A stretch of 64,000 nt of DNA from Physella acuta (Eukaryota; Mollusca; Gastropoda; Physidae). The DNA lies in assembly GCF_028476545.1 (NCBI RefSeq), contig NW_026731948.1, forward strand, positions 333,001 to 397,000, written 5' to 3'. The notes under the pieces were generated by a model, which did no database searches, had not been told where the DNA came from, and was given only the letters and a program-made list of their open reading frames with translations. The translations under genes were made by a program, and so were the position numbers. Shown here piece after piece: positions 41,801 through 51,150 of the stretch; the first letter of the stretch is position 1; every line of letters starts with the position of its first letter.

Positions 41801-44800
41801 AGTTATAAAATATAAAGTACACTGTTTTATATTAGTTGTACAATTCTACATTTGCAGCACATAGAAGAAAGGAAAAAAAGAATAGAGAAAAACTTTAATA
41901 GTAGAATTACACTATTAAAAATTTGTTTTAAATAAATTACATTAAAGTTAAATTTACAACGAGAAAATATCAACACTTATTATAGAATTGACCTTTGACT
42001 GGGTAAGCTCAGACGATGCTTGCTTGATCAAGTTGGATGCCAAATTCAGGTCGACAGAGTCCAGAGTTTCCTTCACAATCCGTTCAACTGTGTTGAGAAT
42101 TATGATTCTATGTTCAAGCGAAAGCTGTCAATAGATAGATTTAAATGTCATTTATAAGCATCTTTTAACTACTTTGCTACTCTTTTTATGAGCAGACAAT
42201 TTTATTAGTAACATTGTTTTGCTTAGATGTATTGTATAATGTTGTTTGTGTTGACATAATGCAGTGAGAAAAAAGTATCCCAGCTTTTGGAAAATAAAAT
42301 ATTTTCCAAGATTTTTTTTGCCTTGAGTTTACAGGTGATTTGTCTTTCTACATTAATTTGGATATTAGTAATTAAGTTGTAAGAAATATTTCAATCAACA
42401 CAAAAATCTTTGAGATTTGAATTAGCACATTTTTTAACATGCCATTTTCAAAATAAAAATGGCTAGAAAGTAACTCCAGAGGAGGCATGGTCGAGTCGGC
42501 AAAAGCTCGATCCCTTCCAACACTAAAAATTAAGAACGAAGAAGAAGAAGAACTCCAGAGGATGATCTTCATCAGTAAGTCTATTGTAAACCTGAATTAC
42601 CTTTGAATGTTTCTTAAGGTACGTGTGACAAGTGCTGAGGATGAGAGCTGGTTTTTTCCTTCCCAAGTCAAACAGGGAATTGGCAATGACCTCTCTGGTA
42701 GTTTGGTCATTGTCATGGGCAGCATCAATGAGAGCCAAAGTCATTTCTGTAAACAGTATGATGTCAGTTGTAATAAAACATGTATTAAGGAATTAAAGAA
42801 ACAGCAAATTAGCATTGCCCCAGTTGTGAGATGTTATTGCCAGAATGCCAGATATGTTGTAAATTGATAATTCAGATAATAATGTTAAAATATCTGCATG
42901 CACTGAATTCGGAAAAGACTAAAGAGTACTAAATGTTATGTATAATACTCTATAGAAGTAATAGACTAGTTAGTAGTACTATATAAACTATTACCTACCA
43001 TAATTAATTAATAGGCCTAATTAAAAGTTTAAAATCCCAGTCATTCCAATTCAGTATTAATTAATTAGGCTACATTTTTACTTTTTTTACCCCGTGCCCG
43101 GCGCCCGCTGGACGATTCGTATGTGCCCGCCACTCACTATTTGACAGAGGATGAATTTTTTTCATAAACATTATTGAAAGGTTGAATGGGATGGAAGGGG
43201 GGGGGGGGGTGTAGATCGAAAGTCTGAGGGGGGGGGGGTGCAAATCGAAAATTTTGTCCCCGGGTGACGGGAAGGGTCGCTACACCTCTGGAAGGAGTTT
43301 GTCGATTTTAGAATGTGCTCTAGAGTAAAAAAAGGTTGGGAACCCCTGGGCTAGAGTCTAAGACTATAATGATATAATCTTATAAAGTATAAAGCTCTAA
43401 GTACTTAGGCCTAACTAAGTAACTTATTACTTAATTAATACTTATACTTAATACTTAAGTTAGTAAGTACTCTACTACTGGGACCACAGCACTGGTAAAC
43501 AGCCCATGTCACAACAGGATTTTAACTAGATATAATTACTAAAAAAATTAGTAGTTAGTAGTAAGCACAAGTAGGACCTACTAAACTAAACTAAACTAAA
43601 CTTGAACTGAAAACTGTCTTAGGCTACTAATACTATAGTTTATAGTAAGTTTATACTTATACTAACTTCGAAACTTCCTAGGCTTACTGTTACGGGTCAG
43701 TGTAGGTTAGACTAGAATAGGATAGAATGATCTAGAATTAGGGGAGAGTGAGTGTGTGAGTTGAGTTTACCCTAGAATATTGTTAACCCCGGTGTGTTTG
43801 TGTATTGTTATCCCAAGGTCGAATGCGGTATAAAAGCTGGAGTGAATGGTTGTCAGGAGTAGTTAGTTGGCAGTCAGCGGGTTAGTAGCGGTTAGGACGA
43901 GGGCTGTTCTGTTACGCTTGAAGGCATTGAGACGAATAAGTAGTGAAGTTAAACACGAAGCGTTGTTATTGATTTGAAATGAACCCAGAACGTAACAACT
44001 GGTGGCCAGTATTAAAGTAAAGATAGCGCAATCATCAGAACGTCATTACCACTGGATGTCACCATCACTAGACGTCACCATCGCTAGACGTCACCATCAC
44101 TAGACGTCATCATCACTGGACTATACCATCCTGGGACCTTACCTGAACAGAAAGTCGCAATCAGAACGTCATTACCACTGGACGTCACCACCACTAGACG
44201 TCACCATCCTGAGACCTTACCAGAACAGAAAGTCGCCATCACGGTATTCTACCATCCTTGGACTTTATCAGAATAGAAAGTCGCCATCACGGGATTCTAC
44301 CATCCTTGGACTTTATCAGAACAGAAAGTCGGCATCACTGGACTCTACCATCCTTGGACTTTATCAGAACAGAAAGTCGCCATCACTGGACTACCATCCT
44401 TGGACTTTATCAGAACAGAAAGTCGCCATCACTGGACTCTACCATCCTTGGACTTTATCAGAACAGGAAGTCGCCATCACTGGGTTCTACCATCCTTGGA
44501 CCTTACCAGAACAGAAAGTCGCCATCACGGGATTCTACCATCCTTGGACTTTATCAGAACAGGAAGTCGCCATCACTGGACTCTACCATCCTTGGACTTT
44601 ATCAGAACAGAAAGTCGCCATCACTGGACTCTACCATCCTGGGATTTTACCAGCACAGAGCCTTGCCGTCACAGGACTTTTGTCTTTGTCGATCCAGGTC
44701 TTCGTCTTCACATGACCCGGCCATTACAGGATTTACCATTGTTTTGAAGGGCTAAAGTAGGGGAAGGGACTACTACAACAGATTTGTATTTGAGGTAAGT

Positions 44801-47800
44801 GTTTTTGAATTAGTCTGGGGCACGGTACTCACAACCGGGGATTACCCTTGCCTAACATTATATTGGGTATTACAATTTTGGCACCCAATCCTAAGTGGAT
44901 AAGGTGAGATGGCTAGCGAAGGCTTAACGCTAGAGCATTTTATAGCGTTAGGGGAAAGATGTAAACTAGAGGGAAGGGAGCTGTTGGAATGGGCTGAGGC
45001 TAAATTGTTAGAGGCGGAGGCTAAGGCTAGGCAGCAGGCTGAAAGGGACGAGAGGGCTGCAGACAGGGCCGTAACTAGGGCTAAAATTGAATCAGAAGAA
45101 AGACTAAAATTGAAGGAGCTGGAACTAGCAATGGAGAAGGGGAACAGGGAGGAAGACATAAAGGGCAGGGGTAGGGCACAGACCCCAAGAATTAAGCTGA
45201 CTGGACTGAGAAACAGTAGGGACCAAACAGATATGGAGGTGGTGGTTGACATTTTTGAAAGGGAAGCCCGAGAAATAGGTTTAGAAGATAAGTTTTGGTG
45301 CCACGAGTTTAGGAAAGTTCTGCTAGATATAGGCTGCGAATCGTGGTTAACAGAATTAGGAGCAGAAGAGAATTATGGGAAGCTGAAAAGGGAGGTCCTA
45401 AAACACTTTGGTTTGACGGAGCAAGGATACAGTGATAAGTTTAATAGCGCCCAACCATCAGAACAAGACAGAGCAGGGAGTTACATTAGGAGGGTACGAC
45501 ACTACTTGAGAAGATGGGTCGAAGCTAGCAAGTGTGACAAGACATTTGACGGACTGTTTGACCTACTCTTAAAAGACAAAATAGTGAGAACAGTCGGACA
45601 AGACATAAGACAGCACATCCTCAGACAAAACCCGAGGACAATAGCAGACGTAGAAAATGCCTGTGACAACTACTTTGACATCTACCCAGACAGAAAATTA
45701 AAACCGATCGACGTGACAGAAGACGCATTTGTTGCCCCCATGGCACTTGCATCAGGATCTAGGAATCCCTTTAGAGAGGACAAGGACAAACAAACCCTAA
45801 GACCTAGATCTAAGAGCCCCATTAGAGAGGAATGGGTCACAAGAAATGAAGTCACCCTTCAACGGGAGAGAAGAGGACAAAGCCCGGTCCAACCTAGGCC
45901 GAGTAGTAATATTAGTCCCAGAAGAAGCCCAATCACATGCTTTAACTGTGGGGCTGAGGGGCACATAGCGGCGGGGTGCCGGTCCAATCGTAGACATGAG
46001 TACAGAGGGAGAAGGGTAGGCTTCAGGAACATTCAAGACATATGACTAGTACCAGAGTTCAGCGGGGAGTGCGGCGACTGTGGACAATGCCTAAGTCAAG
46101 TAAAGGGCGCTGTCCCTGTAGGGAACATTGGAGCTAATCGGAGATTCATAAGCGACAGAGGGTCACTTCCTATAGTTGCAGGAAAACTGGATGGGAGGAC
46201 GGTGACCGTCCTACGGGATACGGGCTCTGTAGTCGTAGCTTGTCGAAAAGCTCTAGTCCCAAGGAATAGATGGACAAAAGAATGGATAACCATTAAGACC
46301 GCGGATGGAGATAAGAAAAGAGTACCAGGAGCTGTAGTCAACATAGAAACACCATACCTTACGGGAGAGTTCTTTGCCGTCCTTTTAGATGATCCACCCG
46401 CTGAACTTATAATAGGGAATGTAGCAGGCGCGAAATTACCGAGGGAAGATTCGCTAACATTAGCGGCGGTAGAAACCAGAGGACAACTTAGAGCATGGGG
46501 CAACCAGAGAAATGAGCCGGGGCATAAGATTTTAGACCAAATAACGACATCGAAAGATTTTAAAACGCAACAGAGCGAAGACAAAACATTAGCTAGGTGG
46601 TGGAAGCTCGCGGAAAAGGGCAAACAATGTAAAACGATAGATGGGTTATTATATAAGATCATAAAACACAGCAAAACAGAAGATCAGATTAGACTAGCAA
46701 TCCCAAGGGGACTTAGGCCCACCATCCTGAAATTAGGACACGACACACCTATGGCGGGGCACATGGGTGTAGCAAGAACGAAAGCCAGAATTCTGTCACA
46801 ATTTAGCTGGCCAGGGGCAGGGGAGGATATCAGGCGTTATTGCGAAAGTTGTGATGTCTGCCAGAAAAGCAAAAAGAATGTTGGTGGCAAGGCGCCTCTG
46901 GGTAGAACTGAGGTAGTGGGACAACCGTTTGAGAAAATCGCCGTAGATATTGTGGGGCCACTAACTCAAACGAAAAAAAAGAACAGATTCATACTCACAG
47001 CCGTAGACATATGCACACGGTGGCCAGAAGCCGTACCGCTGAAAAGTGTAACGGCAGCAGAGATCCAAGATGCGCTACTCTCCATCTTCACGAGGATGGG
47101 ATTCCCGGAAGTCATACTCTCAGATAACGGGACCCAGTTCACGTCGGAAATTTTCTGCACCGTGTCTAAAATGTTGGGGATTAAAATCATTCACGCTTCG
47201 GCATATCACGCCATGGCCAACGGGGCGGTAGAACGATGGAATGGAACTTTGAAGGAAATGCTAAAGAAAGTAGCTATAGACAAGGATGATGATTGGGACG
47301 TATTCATCCCAGCAGCACTTTTCGCCTACAGAGAAGTTCCAAACGAAAGCACTGGTTACCCGCCATTCGAACTTATGTTCGGCAGGAAAGTGAGGGGCCC
47401 GATGAGCATCCTAAAGGATATCCTCACAGGAGAAGTAAGGGAATATAAGACAAGAGCTGCATATGACTACCTGCTGGACCTTAAGCAGCAGTTGCAAACG
47501 GCATGCAGTTATGCAACCCGCAAATCAGAAAATGAGAAAGATAAAGCAAAGAGCTACTACGATAGATCAGCCACAACCAAAGATATCAAAGTGGGGGATC
47601 ATGTACTGATACTGAAGCCCCAACTATTAAACAAACTTGAGCTAAGGTGGGCGGGACCTTACGAAGTCTTAAAAAAAATCGGAGACTTGGACTATGTTAT
47701 TAAAACAGGGGACAGCACTAAGGTGGTCCATGTAAATCGGATGATGCTGTACCATCACAGACAAAAACCAGACGACAGCAAGGGACACCCCATGTTAGCG

Positions 47801-50247
47801 GCAGTGTCAGGAGTGGTGGAGGCAGAAGAAGAAAACCAAGTATCACTAACAGATGAGGAGGACATGGAACCGGGTATTCCATTGGACACAATAAAAACTC
47901 CTGACATACTGGAGGAAACTAAGTTAAGTGATATCAAAATAGGAGACACCCTGACAAAAACACAGCGGACAGATCTAGACAAAATTATCCAAGAGTACAC
48001 AGCTGTAATTAGCAACTTACCTGGAAAAACAAGTTTACTAGAACATAAAATAAAACTGACCAACACCAGAGCAATAAGAACGAAACCCTACTGCATACCA
48101 TACGCCCGAAGAGAGCTTATGAAGAAAGAGATGGACGAAATGGAGAGACTGGGGATAATAGAGAGGTCCGACTCCGACTTCAGCGCACCTGTAGTACTAG
48201 TTAAGAAAAAAGATGGGTCGACACGGTTCTGTGTAGACTATAAGAGACTTAACGCAGTCACAGTCTACGACGCGGAACCCATCCCAGATACAGATGAGCT
48301 GTTCGCTAAATTAAATAGGGCAAAATATTTTACTAAACTCGACCTCACAAAAGGGTATTGGCAGATCCCCATGCAAAATGACAGCAAAAAACTCACCGCA
48401 TTTGTCACACCCTGGGGCCTATTTCAGTTTAATTACCTGCCCTTTGGCCTATGCACGGCACCCGCCACATTCGCCAGATTAATGCGAGTCGTATTAAAAG
48501 ACTTGGAAAATGTGGTGTCATTTTTTGATGACATCTGTATCTACAGCGAGACATGGGAGGAACACCTTATGGCAATAAAGGCGGTGTTCAATAGATTGAG
48601 GGACGCGGGCCTGACAGTAAGACCTGCCAAATTAGAGCTAGGGTTTGAAAAAATTAATTTCCTAGGGCACATAGTGGGGAGGGGGCTACTGACACCAGAG
48701 AGAAACAAGGTAAACAAAATCTTAAACGTAGCAATACCCACCACAAAGAAAGAGGTAAGATCATTAGTGGGTCTTATAGGGTATTATGCTAAATTTATAC
48801 CAGAATTCAGCGAGGCCAACGCAATACTGACAGACTTGTTAGCAAAGGGTAAACCTGAAAAGGTCGTGTGGTCAGATGAATGTAACCGTGCTTTAAGACT
48901 GGTCCAGAAACACTTGAACTCAGAACCATTTCTTATTTTACCTAATATTAATGAGCAATTTATTCTCAGGACCGACGCCTCGTCACGAGGTATCGGGGCA
49001 GCCTTGATGCAAATGAGAAATGGGGTTCTGAGACCAGTAAAATACATCAGCAGAAAACTCCAACCGAGAGAGACTCGGTACTCTACTATAGAAAGAGAGT
49101 GCCTAGCAATTGTCTGGGCCACAGGCAAACTAGCGTTGTATTTATACAACGCTAGCTTTGTACTGCAGACGGACCAGCGTGCTCTAAAATACCTTCATAA
49201 ATGTAGGTTCAATAATGCCAGACTGACACGCTGGTCCTTACTACTACAGGAATATAAATTTACTATAGAACACATTCCGGGGAGGGATAATCTTCTAGCG
49301 GATTTTTTGTCAAGAAATTTTAAATCGGGAGTCTGAGATGTAAATTGTAATTTAAACCACAGATTTGTTTGTTTGTTTTTTTTTGCTGTTTTTTTTTCGG
49401 TTATTTTTACTCGGTTGTTTGTCTTGGATTCATGTACAAAGAGATGTATAAATGCATTATTTATTTACTCTCCTCTTGGTGTAGTATACCTGTCAAATCA
49501 TTATTTTTTATTTTTTTTGTTTGTTTTTTAAAATTATTTTATTTATCTATTTATCTATTTTGTCTCTGTTTGTTTTCGCCCTCTAGGTTAACTTAGGATT
49601 TGGGGATTTAGTTAGTATTTGTAGTATGTACTACAAATACTTGGGTGGGGGGTAGTGTTACGGGTCAGTGTAGGTTAGACTAGAATAGGATAGAATGATC
49701 TAGAATTAGGGGAGAGTGAGTGTGTGAGTTGAGTTTACCCTAGAATATTGTTAACCCCGGTGTGTTTGTGTATTGTTATCCCAAGGTCGAATGCGGTATA
49801 AAAGCTGGAGTGAATGGTTGTCAGGAGTAGTTAGTTGGCAGTCAGCGGGTTAGTAGCGGTTAGGACGAGGGCTGTTCTGTTACGCTTGAAGGCATTGAGA
49901 CGAATAAGTAGTGAAGTTAAACACGAAGCGTTGTTATTGATTTGAAATGAACCCAGAACGTAACACTTACTTAATTTTAATAATTAGGCCTAATTATTAT
50001 TAGGACTATAATGAGAAGGTCTATAGTCTATATACAATTATATTTTGTTATATTAATATTAAATATTAATTAAGATAGTATTCTTTATTCACATTCAGTA
50101 TTCGATACAGCAATGGATCACTAAAGAAAATTGTTTTAAAAACGTTTTTATTAAAAACGTTTTTGAAAGGGTGAAGAAAAAATACTTGCCATCGACCTGT
50201 CCTCCAGTAGAGCGAACCCCATCCTCTTCAGGTCCCGGCATTATCAT
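20890..50247 (-). CDS. MROH1: Maestro heat-like repeat protein 1 (MROH1/HEATR7A)
   Basis: HEAT-repeat scaffold; the Dictyostelium relative is a lysosomal, WASH-actin-linked regulator. Exons in transcript order: 50190-50247, 42601-42746, 41993-42124, 41611-41773, 40125-40223, 39780-39931, 39384-39524, 39007-39099, 38835-38913, 38229-38342, 37799-37872, 37592-37714, 37180-37284, 36554-36698, 36221-36261, 35824-35965, 33805-33896, 33388-33495, 33122-33241, 30668-30790, 29936-30085, 29376-29498, 28881-28960, 28221-28458, 27795-27899, 27566-27701, 27326-27438, 27080-27232, 26646-26800, 26304-26469, 25892-26026, 25354-25436, 24897-25034, 24681-24798, 23914-24060, 23333-23521, 22790-22945, 22545-22679, 22337-22439, 21734-21799, 20890-20972. 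Total 1673 codons plus stop (human about 1640), all junctions in phase. Landmarks: QTAASGVLVALGTKY, IFSAYDILFNVWLQSKEAK, AMAHHGYLE, VLWPYLLELV, CRSLAYLAHKK. Introns 1 and 7 begin with GC; intron 23 is U12-like. Intron 1 (7.4 kb) carries an LTR element. Confidence 0.94.
21185..21280 (+). repeat. SINE fragment, family A (3' part)
   Basis: Contains GGCATAGTGTTGACCACATGGTCC followed by ATTGAAACAAATGAATTTTACT, matching the 3' half of the family A SINE. It follows a poly-G run and lies in the last MROH1 intron. Confidence 0.5.
23640..23800 (+). repeat. SINE copy, family A
   Basis: Collinear, diverged copy with GATACCTGACTCAAATCAGGGGAAGTAAAG and ACCATACAATC words in an MROH1 intron. No clear flanking duplication was found. 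Confidence 0.5.
24170..24294 (-). repeat. tRNA-derived SINE, family B
   Basis: On the minus strand the element starts GGAGGCATGGTCGAGTCGGC (A-box-like TGGTCGAGTCGGC) and has GAGTTCAAATCC, a good polymerase III B box. It ends ACTAAAAATTAAGAATGAAG followed by AAGAAGA units. This structure is that of a tRNA-headed SINE. A shortened copy is at 42,478-42,553. Confidence 0.8.
24305..24430 (+). repeat. Dispersed repeat sharing GGAGTTTTCTCTCCT, copy 2
   Basis: Matches 1,690-1,795 through CAACTGG, GGATTTGCT and TTTGGAGTTTTCTCTCCT in order. It lies directly beside the family B SINE in an MROH1 intron. Confidence 0.4.
26060..26122. repeat. Short tandem repeat, about 20-bp unit
   Basis: About three units of GTGAGAGCTAAAACATAAA-like sequence in an MROH1 intron between exons 30 and 31. 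Confidence 0.7.
28459..28880 (-). other. U12-type intron in MROH1 (intron 23)
   Basis: On the minus strand the donor reads CTGAT|GTATCCTAA and the acceptor region ACCTTGACCTCTGAATAG|T. GTATCCT and CCTTGAC match the U12 5' splice-site and branch-site consensus, and the branch A lies about 11-12 bp from the acceptor. The exon join keeps frame (ANLIKLEPK). Confidence 0.8.
30422..30632 (+). repeat. SINE copy, family A
   Basis: Collinear copy with GAAAGCAGGTTCAAGTC (B-box-like), GATGGGTACCTGACAG, GGCATAGTGCTGGGCACATTATCCC and GAGAACTCTACTCAC. It lies only about 35 bp from the donor end of MROH1 exon 20. Confidence 0.65.
30764..31275. repeat. 86-bp minisatellite carrying an MROH1 3' splice site
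   Basis: Six tandem units of about 86 bp. Each contains GCCCACGGCTATAGCACACC, CCTGGGGATTCATTCACAAG, GGTCAGTGGTTTATTTACAGG and a G-run. The first unit overlaps the acceptor end of exon 20 (30668-30790). Every further unit, in the upstream intron, therefore repeats the same CCCCAG acceptor plus about the first 25 bp of the exon. Confidence 0.92.
33937..34049 (-). mobile_element. Fragment of hAT-like MITE (family of 62,032-62,251)
   Basis: Includes AACAGTGCCCCC..., CCCCCGGAGAAAAACTCTGG and AAGAAACACTGGG, the reverse complement of the left half of the intact MITE at 62,032-62,251. It also has the adjacent ATAATTTATATAGAAAATAT words. Only part is present. Confidence 0.65.
37715..37798 (-). other. 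84-bp in-frame, stop-free intron of MROH1 (intron 11)
   Basis: The intron has GTAAGC at its 5' end and ACCAG at its 3' end, and its removal aligns EDKKEVIVSGLRGLCNETNNK with VKKVFAQVIIAMAHHG as in vertebrate MROH1. It is a multiple of three and lacks an in-frame stop, so retention would add 28 residues without breaking the frame. Confidence 0.8.
39085..39275. repeat. Imperfect repeats of the MROH1 exon 8 acceptor
   Basis: The words CATACATAGGCCCTGGAG and AAACAAATATGACAAG recur two to three times in diverged form (about 39,089, 39,152, 39,200 and 39,261). They duplicate the exon 8 acceptor (exon end 39,099) into the neighbouring intron. Confidence 0.7.
40248..40420. repeat. About 56-bp tandem repeat in MROH1 intron 4
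   Basis: Three to four units with GTTACAACTAGGTGGCACCA, CAGTGATTACA and TTTGTCACC. It lies just beyond exon 5 and has no coding content. Confidence 0.85.
40525..41667. repeat. 163-bp tandem array carrying an MROH1 exon end and 5' splice site
   Basis: Seven copies at a spacing of 163-164 bp. The last (rightmost) copy is the genuine 3' part of exon 4 (41611-41773). Six more lie in the following intron, each with about 57 bp of exon sequence (coding PHFFVVQTIGNLAAAN), the donor AATG|GTAGAAG and about 106 bp of intron. The inner five units look almost identical. The outer two share small differences such as GAAAACAGAAG, so the array expanded recently from inside. Confidence 0.95.
42478..42553 (+). 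repeat. SINE family B copy with internal deletion
   Basis: Starts GGAGGCATGGTCGAGTCGGC and jumps directly to CTCGATCCCTTCCAACAC, then ACTAAAAATTAAGAACGAAG with AAG repeats. Compared with 24,170-24,294 the middle, including the B box, is missing. Confidence 0.75.
43185..43352. repeat. Poly-G MITE fragments in MROH1 intron 1
   Basis: Contains GTGCAAATCGAAAATTTTGTCC, CCGGGTGACGGGAAGGGTCGC and TACACCTCTGG, as in the elements at 51,500-51,640 and 56,200-56,377. It is followed by GGTTGGGAACCCCTG, a hAT-type terminal repeat. Two partial elements appear joined. Confidence 0.55.
43688..43997 (+). repeat. Left (5') LTR
   Basis: 310 bp, TG...CA-ended, with a TATA-like GGTATAAAAGC in the middle as expected for an LTR promoter. 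It appears identical to the right copy. The preceding CTTAC is the target duplication. Confidence 0.95.
44030..44700 (+). repeat. Minisatellite in the LTR-element leader
   Basis: Roughly a dozen units, mainly about 57 bp, with CATCACTGGACTCTACCATC, CTTGGACTTTATCAGAAC and AGAAAGTCGC words, plus shorter GACGTCACCATCACTA units at the left. The array lies between the left LTR and gag. The reading frames across it are by-products of repeat length. Confidence 0.9.
44909..46045 (+). CDS. gag: Gag of the LTR element
   Basis: An ORF of about 378 codons. The first 100 residues are rich in Glu, Lys and Arg (coiled-coil-like). A retrotransposon gag-type central region follows, and a CCHC zinc knuckle (CFNCGAEGHIAAGC) lies near the C terminus. 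It precedes pol in the same orientation. Capsid assembly and RNA packaging are the family role. Confidence 0.9.
   Translation: MASEGLTLEHFIALGERCKLEGRELLEWAEAKLLEAEAKARQQAERDERAADRAVTRAKIESEERLKLKELELAMEKGNREEDIKGRGRAQTPRIKLTGLRNSRDQTDMEVVVDIFEREAREIGLEDKFWCHEFRKVLLDIGCESWLTELGAEENYGKLKREVLKHFGLTEQGYSDKFNSAQPSEQDRAGSYIRRVRHYLRRWVEASKCDKTFDGLFDLLLKDKIVRTVGQDIRQHILRQNPRTIADVENACDNYFDIYPDRKLKPIDVTEDAFVAPMALASGSRNPFREDKDKQTLRPRSKSPIREEWVTRNEVTLQRERRGQSPVQPRPSSNISPRRSPITCFNCGAEGHIAAGCRSNRRHEYRGRRVGFRNIQDI
46202..49336 (+). CDS. pol: Pol of the LTR element, order PR-INT-RT-RH
   Basis: A long ORF of about 1,044 codons. An aspartic protease motif (DTGS) lies at its very start. An HHCC zinc domain (about residues 180-220) and a DDE integrase core (SDNGTQF near 306, AVERWNG near 343) follow. 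Reverse transcriptase (YFTKLDLTKGYWQIP near 710, FFDDICIYS near 775) and RNase H (RTDASSRGIGAAL near 923) come after the integrase. The reverse transcriptase is of Ty3/Gypsy type. Integrase upstream of reverse transcriptase is the diagnostic oddity. How pol is translated relative to gag is not determined. Confidence 0.95.
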   Translation: MTVLRDTGSVVVACRKALVPRNRWTKEWITIKTADGDKKRVPGAVVNIETPYLTGEFFAVLLDDPPAELIIGNVAGAKLPREDSLTLAAVETRGQLRAWGNQRNEPGHKILDQITTSKDFKTQQSEDKTLARWWKLAEKGKQCKTIDGLLYKIIKHSKTEDQIRLAIPRGLRPTILKLGHDTPMAGHMGVARTKARILSQFSWPGAGEDIRRYCESCDVCQKSKKNVGGKAPLGRTEVVGQPFEKIAVDIVGPLTQTKKKNRFILTAVDICTRWPEAVPLKSVTAAEIQDALLSIFTRMGFPEVILSDNGTQFTSEIFCTVSKMLGIKIIHASAYHAMANGAVERWNGTLKEMLKKVAIDKDDDWDVFIPAALFAYREVPNESTGYPPFELMFGRKVRGPMSILKDILTGEVREYKTRAAYDYLLDLKQQLQTACSYATRKSENEKDKAKSYYDRSATTKDIKVGDHVLILKPQLLNKLELRWAGPYEVLKKIGDLDYVIKTGDSTKVVHVNRMMLYHHRQKPDDSKGHPMLAAVSGVVEAEEENQVSLTDEEDMEPGIPLDTIKTPDILEETKLSDIKIGDTLTKTQRTDLDKIIQEYTAVISNLPGKTSLLEHKIKLTNTRAIRTKPYCIPYARRELMKKEMDEMERLGIIERSDSDFSAPVVLVKKKDGSTRFCVDYKRLNAVTVYDAEPIPDTDELFAKLNRAKYFTKLDLTKGYWQIPMQNDSKKLTAFVTPWGLFQFNYLPFGLCTAPATFARLMRVVLKDLENVVSFFDDICIYSETWEEHLMAIKAVFNRLRDAGLTVRPAKLELGFEKINFLGHIVGRGLLTPERNKVNKILNVAIPTTKKEVRSLVGLIGYYAKFIPEFSEANAILTDLLAKGKPEKVVWSDECNRALRLVQKHLNSEPFLILPNINEQFILRTDASSRGIGAALMQMRNGVLRPVKYISRKLQPRETRYSTIERECLAIVWATGKLALYLYNASFVLQTDQRALKYLHKCRFNNARLTRWSLLLQEYKFTIEHIPGRDNLLADFLSRNFKSGV
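49656..49965 (+). repeat. Right (3') LTR
   Basis: 310 bp, apparently identical to the left copy, preceded by the G-rich tract GGGTGGGGGGTAG and followed by the target duplication CTTAC (49,966-49,970). Confidence 0.95.
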
Positions 50248-51150
50248 TAAGTGTTGAGATTTTTTCAGCAGTTAACTTAATAATCAATCATAAAGGTGTC
50301 AAATATAAAACAAGTTGGTAATCCTATCCCTCCAACTTCATTTTGTCAATATTTTGCTTCCACCTTCTTACTACAAATCATGTGATATATCAACTTCCGG
50401 ATAAAAAAAAATTCTAAAAATAAAAACGAAAGTAGAATTTACTTCAGTTTCTATTTAAGATGATCTTGTTGCTCTTTTACTAGTCTTTTCTTAGGTCACA
50501 ACTCTGAATGTCTTCTATCAGTTTGTGACCGAGTCTTGTCACCAATTTCGATCACTTTAAAATGCAGCAATTAGACTACATTCAATTTTTATAGATAAAT
50601 TATTTTAAAGATTAGACTATTAAATAACAAAAGGGGAGATAAAATGATAAAGTTTTTAAGCAGTAACGATCACTCGAGCAGCCAGAATATGCTGTTGCGT
50701 ATGGATGTTTTCCACGTTTCTTTCAGCCGTAAATTATTTAACTTAATATAGATAATATATACTTAAACCAGTGTTCAAATTGGGTACTAAATATTAGAGG
50801 CTTTTTGCTTAAAATATAAATATATAATAGTTTTAATATACATACACACATTGTAAAAAATAGACACATTTTATATACAGTTTGGTAAATTTCAGATTTA
50901 GGGCGATTGGAGGAGGTCTCATCGCTACTCGACAATATTAGTTTATTATTAGCACTTTTTAAAATTTGTCCAATGCAGTTGTTACTCGAATAATTAAGGA
51001 TGCAGTCCCAGAGGTGTCAATTTTCTAAGCAAGCCAGGCTAGCTATATCTAAAGCGGCCAGTGTATTTGTTCTCTATGCAACATCTTGTTCCAATAACTT
51101 TGCTATAAAAAACACACGAAAAACAATTAACGCTCAATGTATTAAGTGCT
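50248..51150. promoter_or_regulatory. Upstream region of MROH1 and of the small plus-strand ORF
   Basis: About 900 bp between the MROH1 start (minus) and the ORF at 51,151 (plus). A TATA-like CTATAAAAAAC at about 51,102 lies some 45 bp before the plus ORF. Nothing else can be named. Confidence 0.4.

Larger units (their letters stand above)
43688..49965 (+). mobile_element. Ty3/Gypsy LTR retrotransposon, Gmr1-like domain order
   Basis: A 6,278-bp element in intron 1 of MROH1, opposite to the gene's direction. It has 310-bp LTRs starting TGTTAC and ending GTAACA, a 5-bp target duplication CTTAC on both sides, a leader with a minisatellite, a gag ORF and a 1,044-codon pol ORF. A G-rich tract precedes the right LTR. 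Pol order is protease, integrase, reverse transcriptase, RNase H. This is the Ty1/Copia-like order known for Gmr1-type members of Ty3/Gypsy and not for most of the group. The two LTRs look identical by eye, so the insertion is young, and the element looks whole. Confidence 0.95.

Noticed and set aside
44258-44755. Two overlapping plus-strand frames (165 and 115 codons) before gag
   Set aside because: Translation of the leader minisatellite of the LTR element, in two frames at once.
46096-49149. Minus-strand frames opposite gag and pol of the LTR element
   Set aside because: Shadows of the well-supported plus-strand domains.
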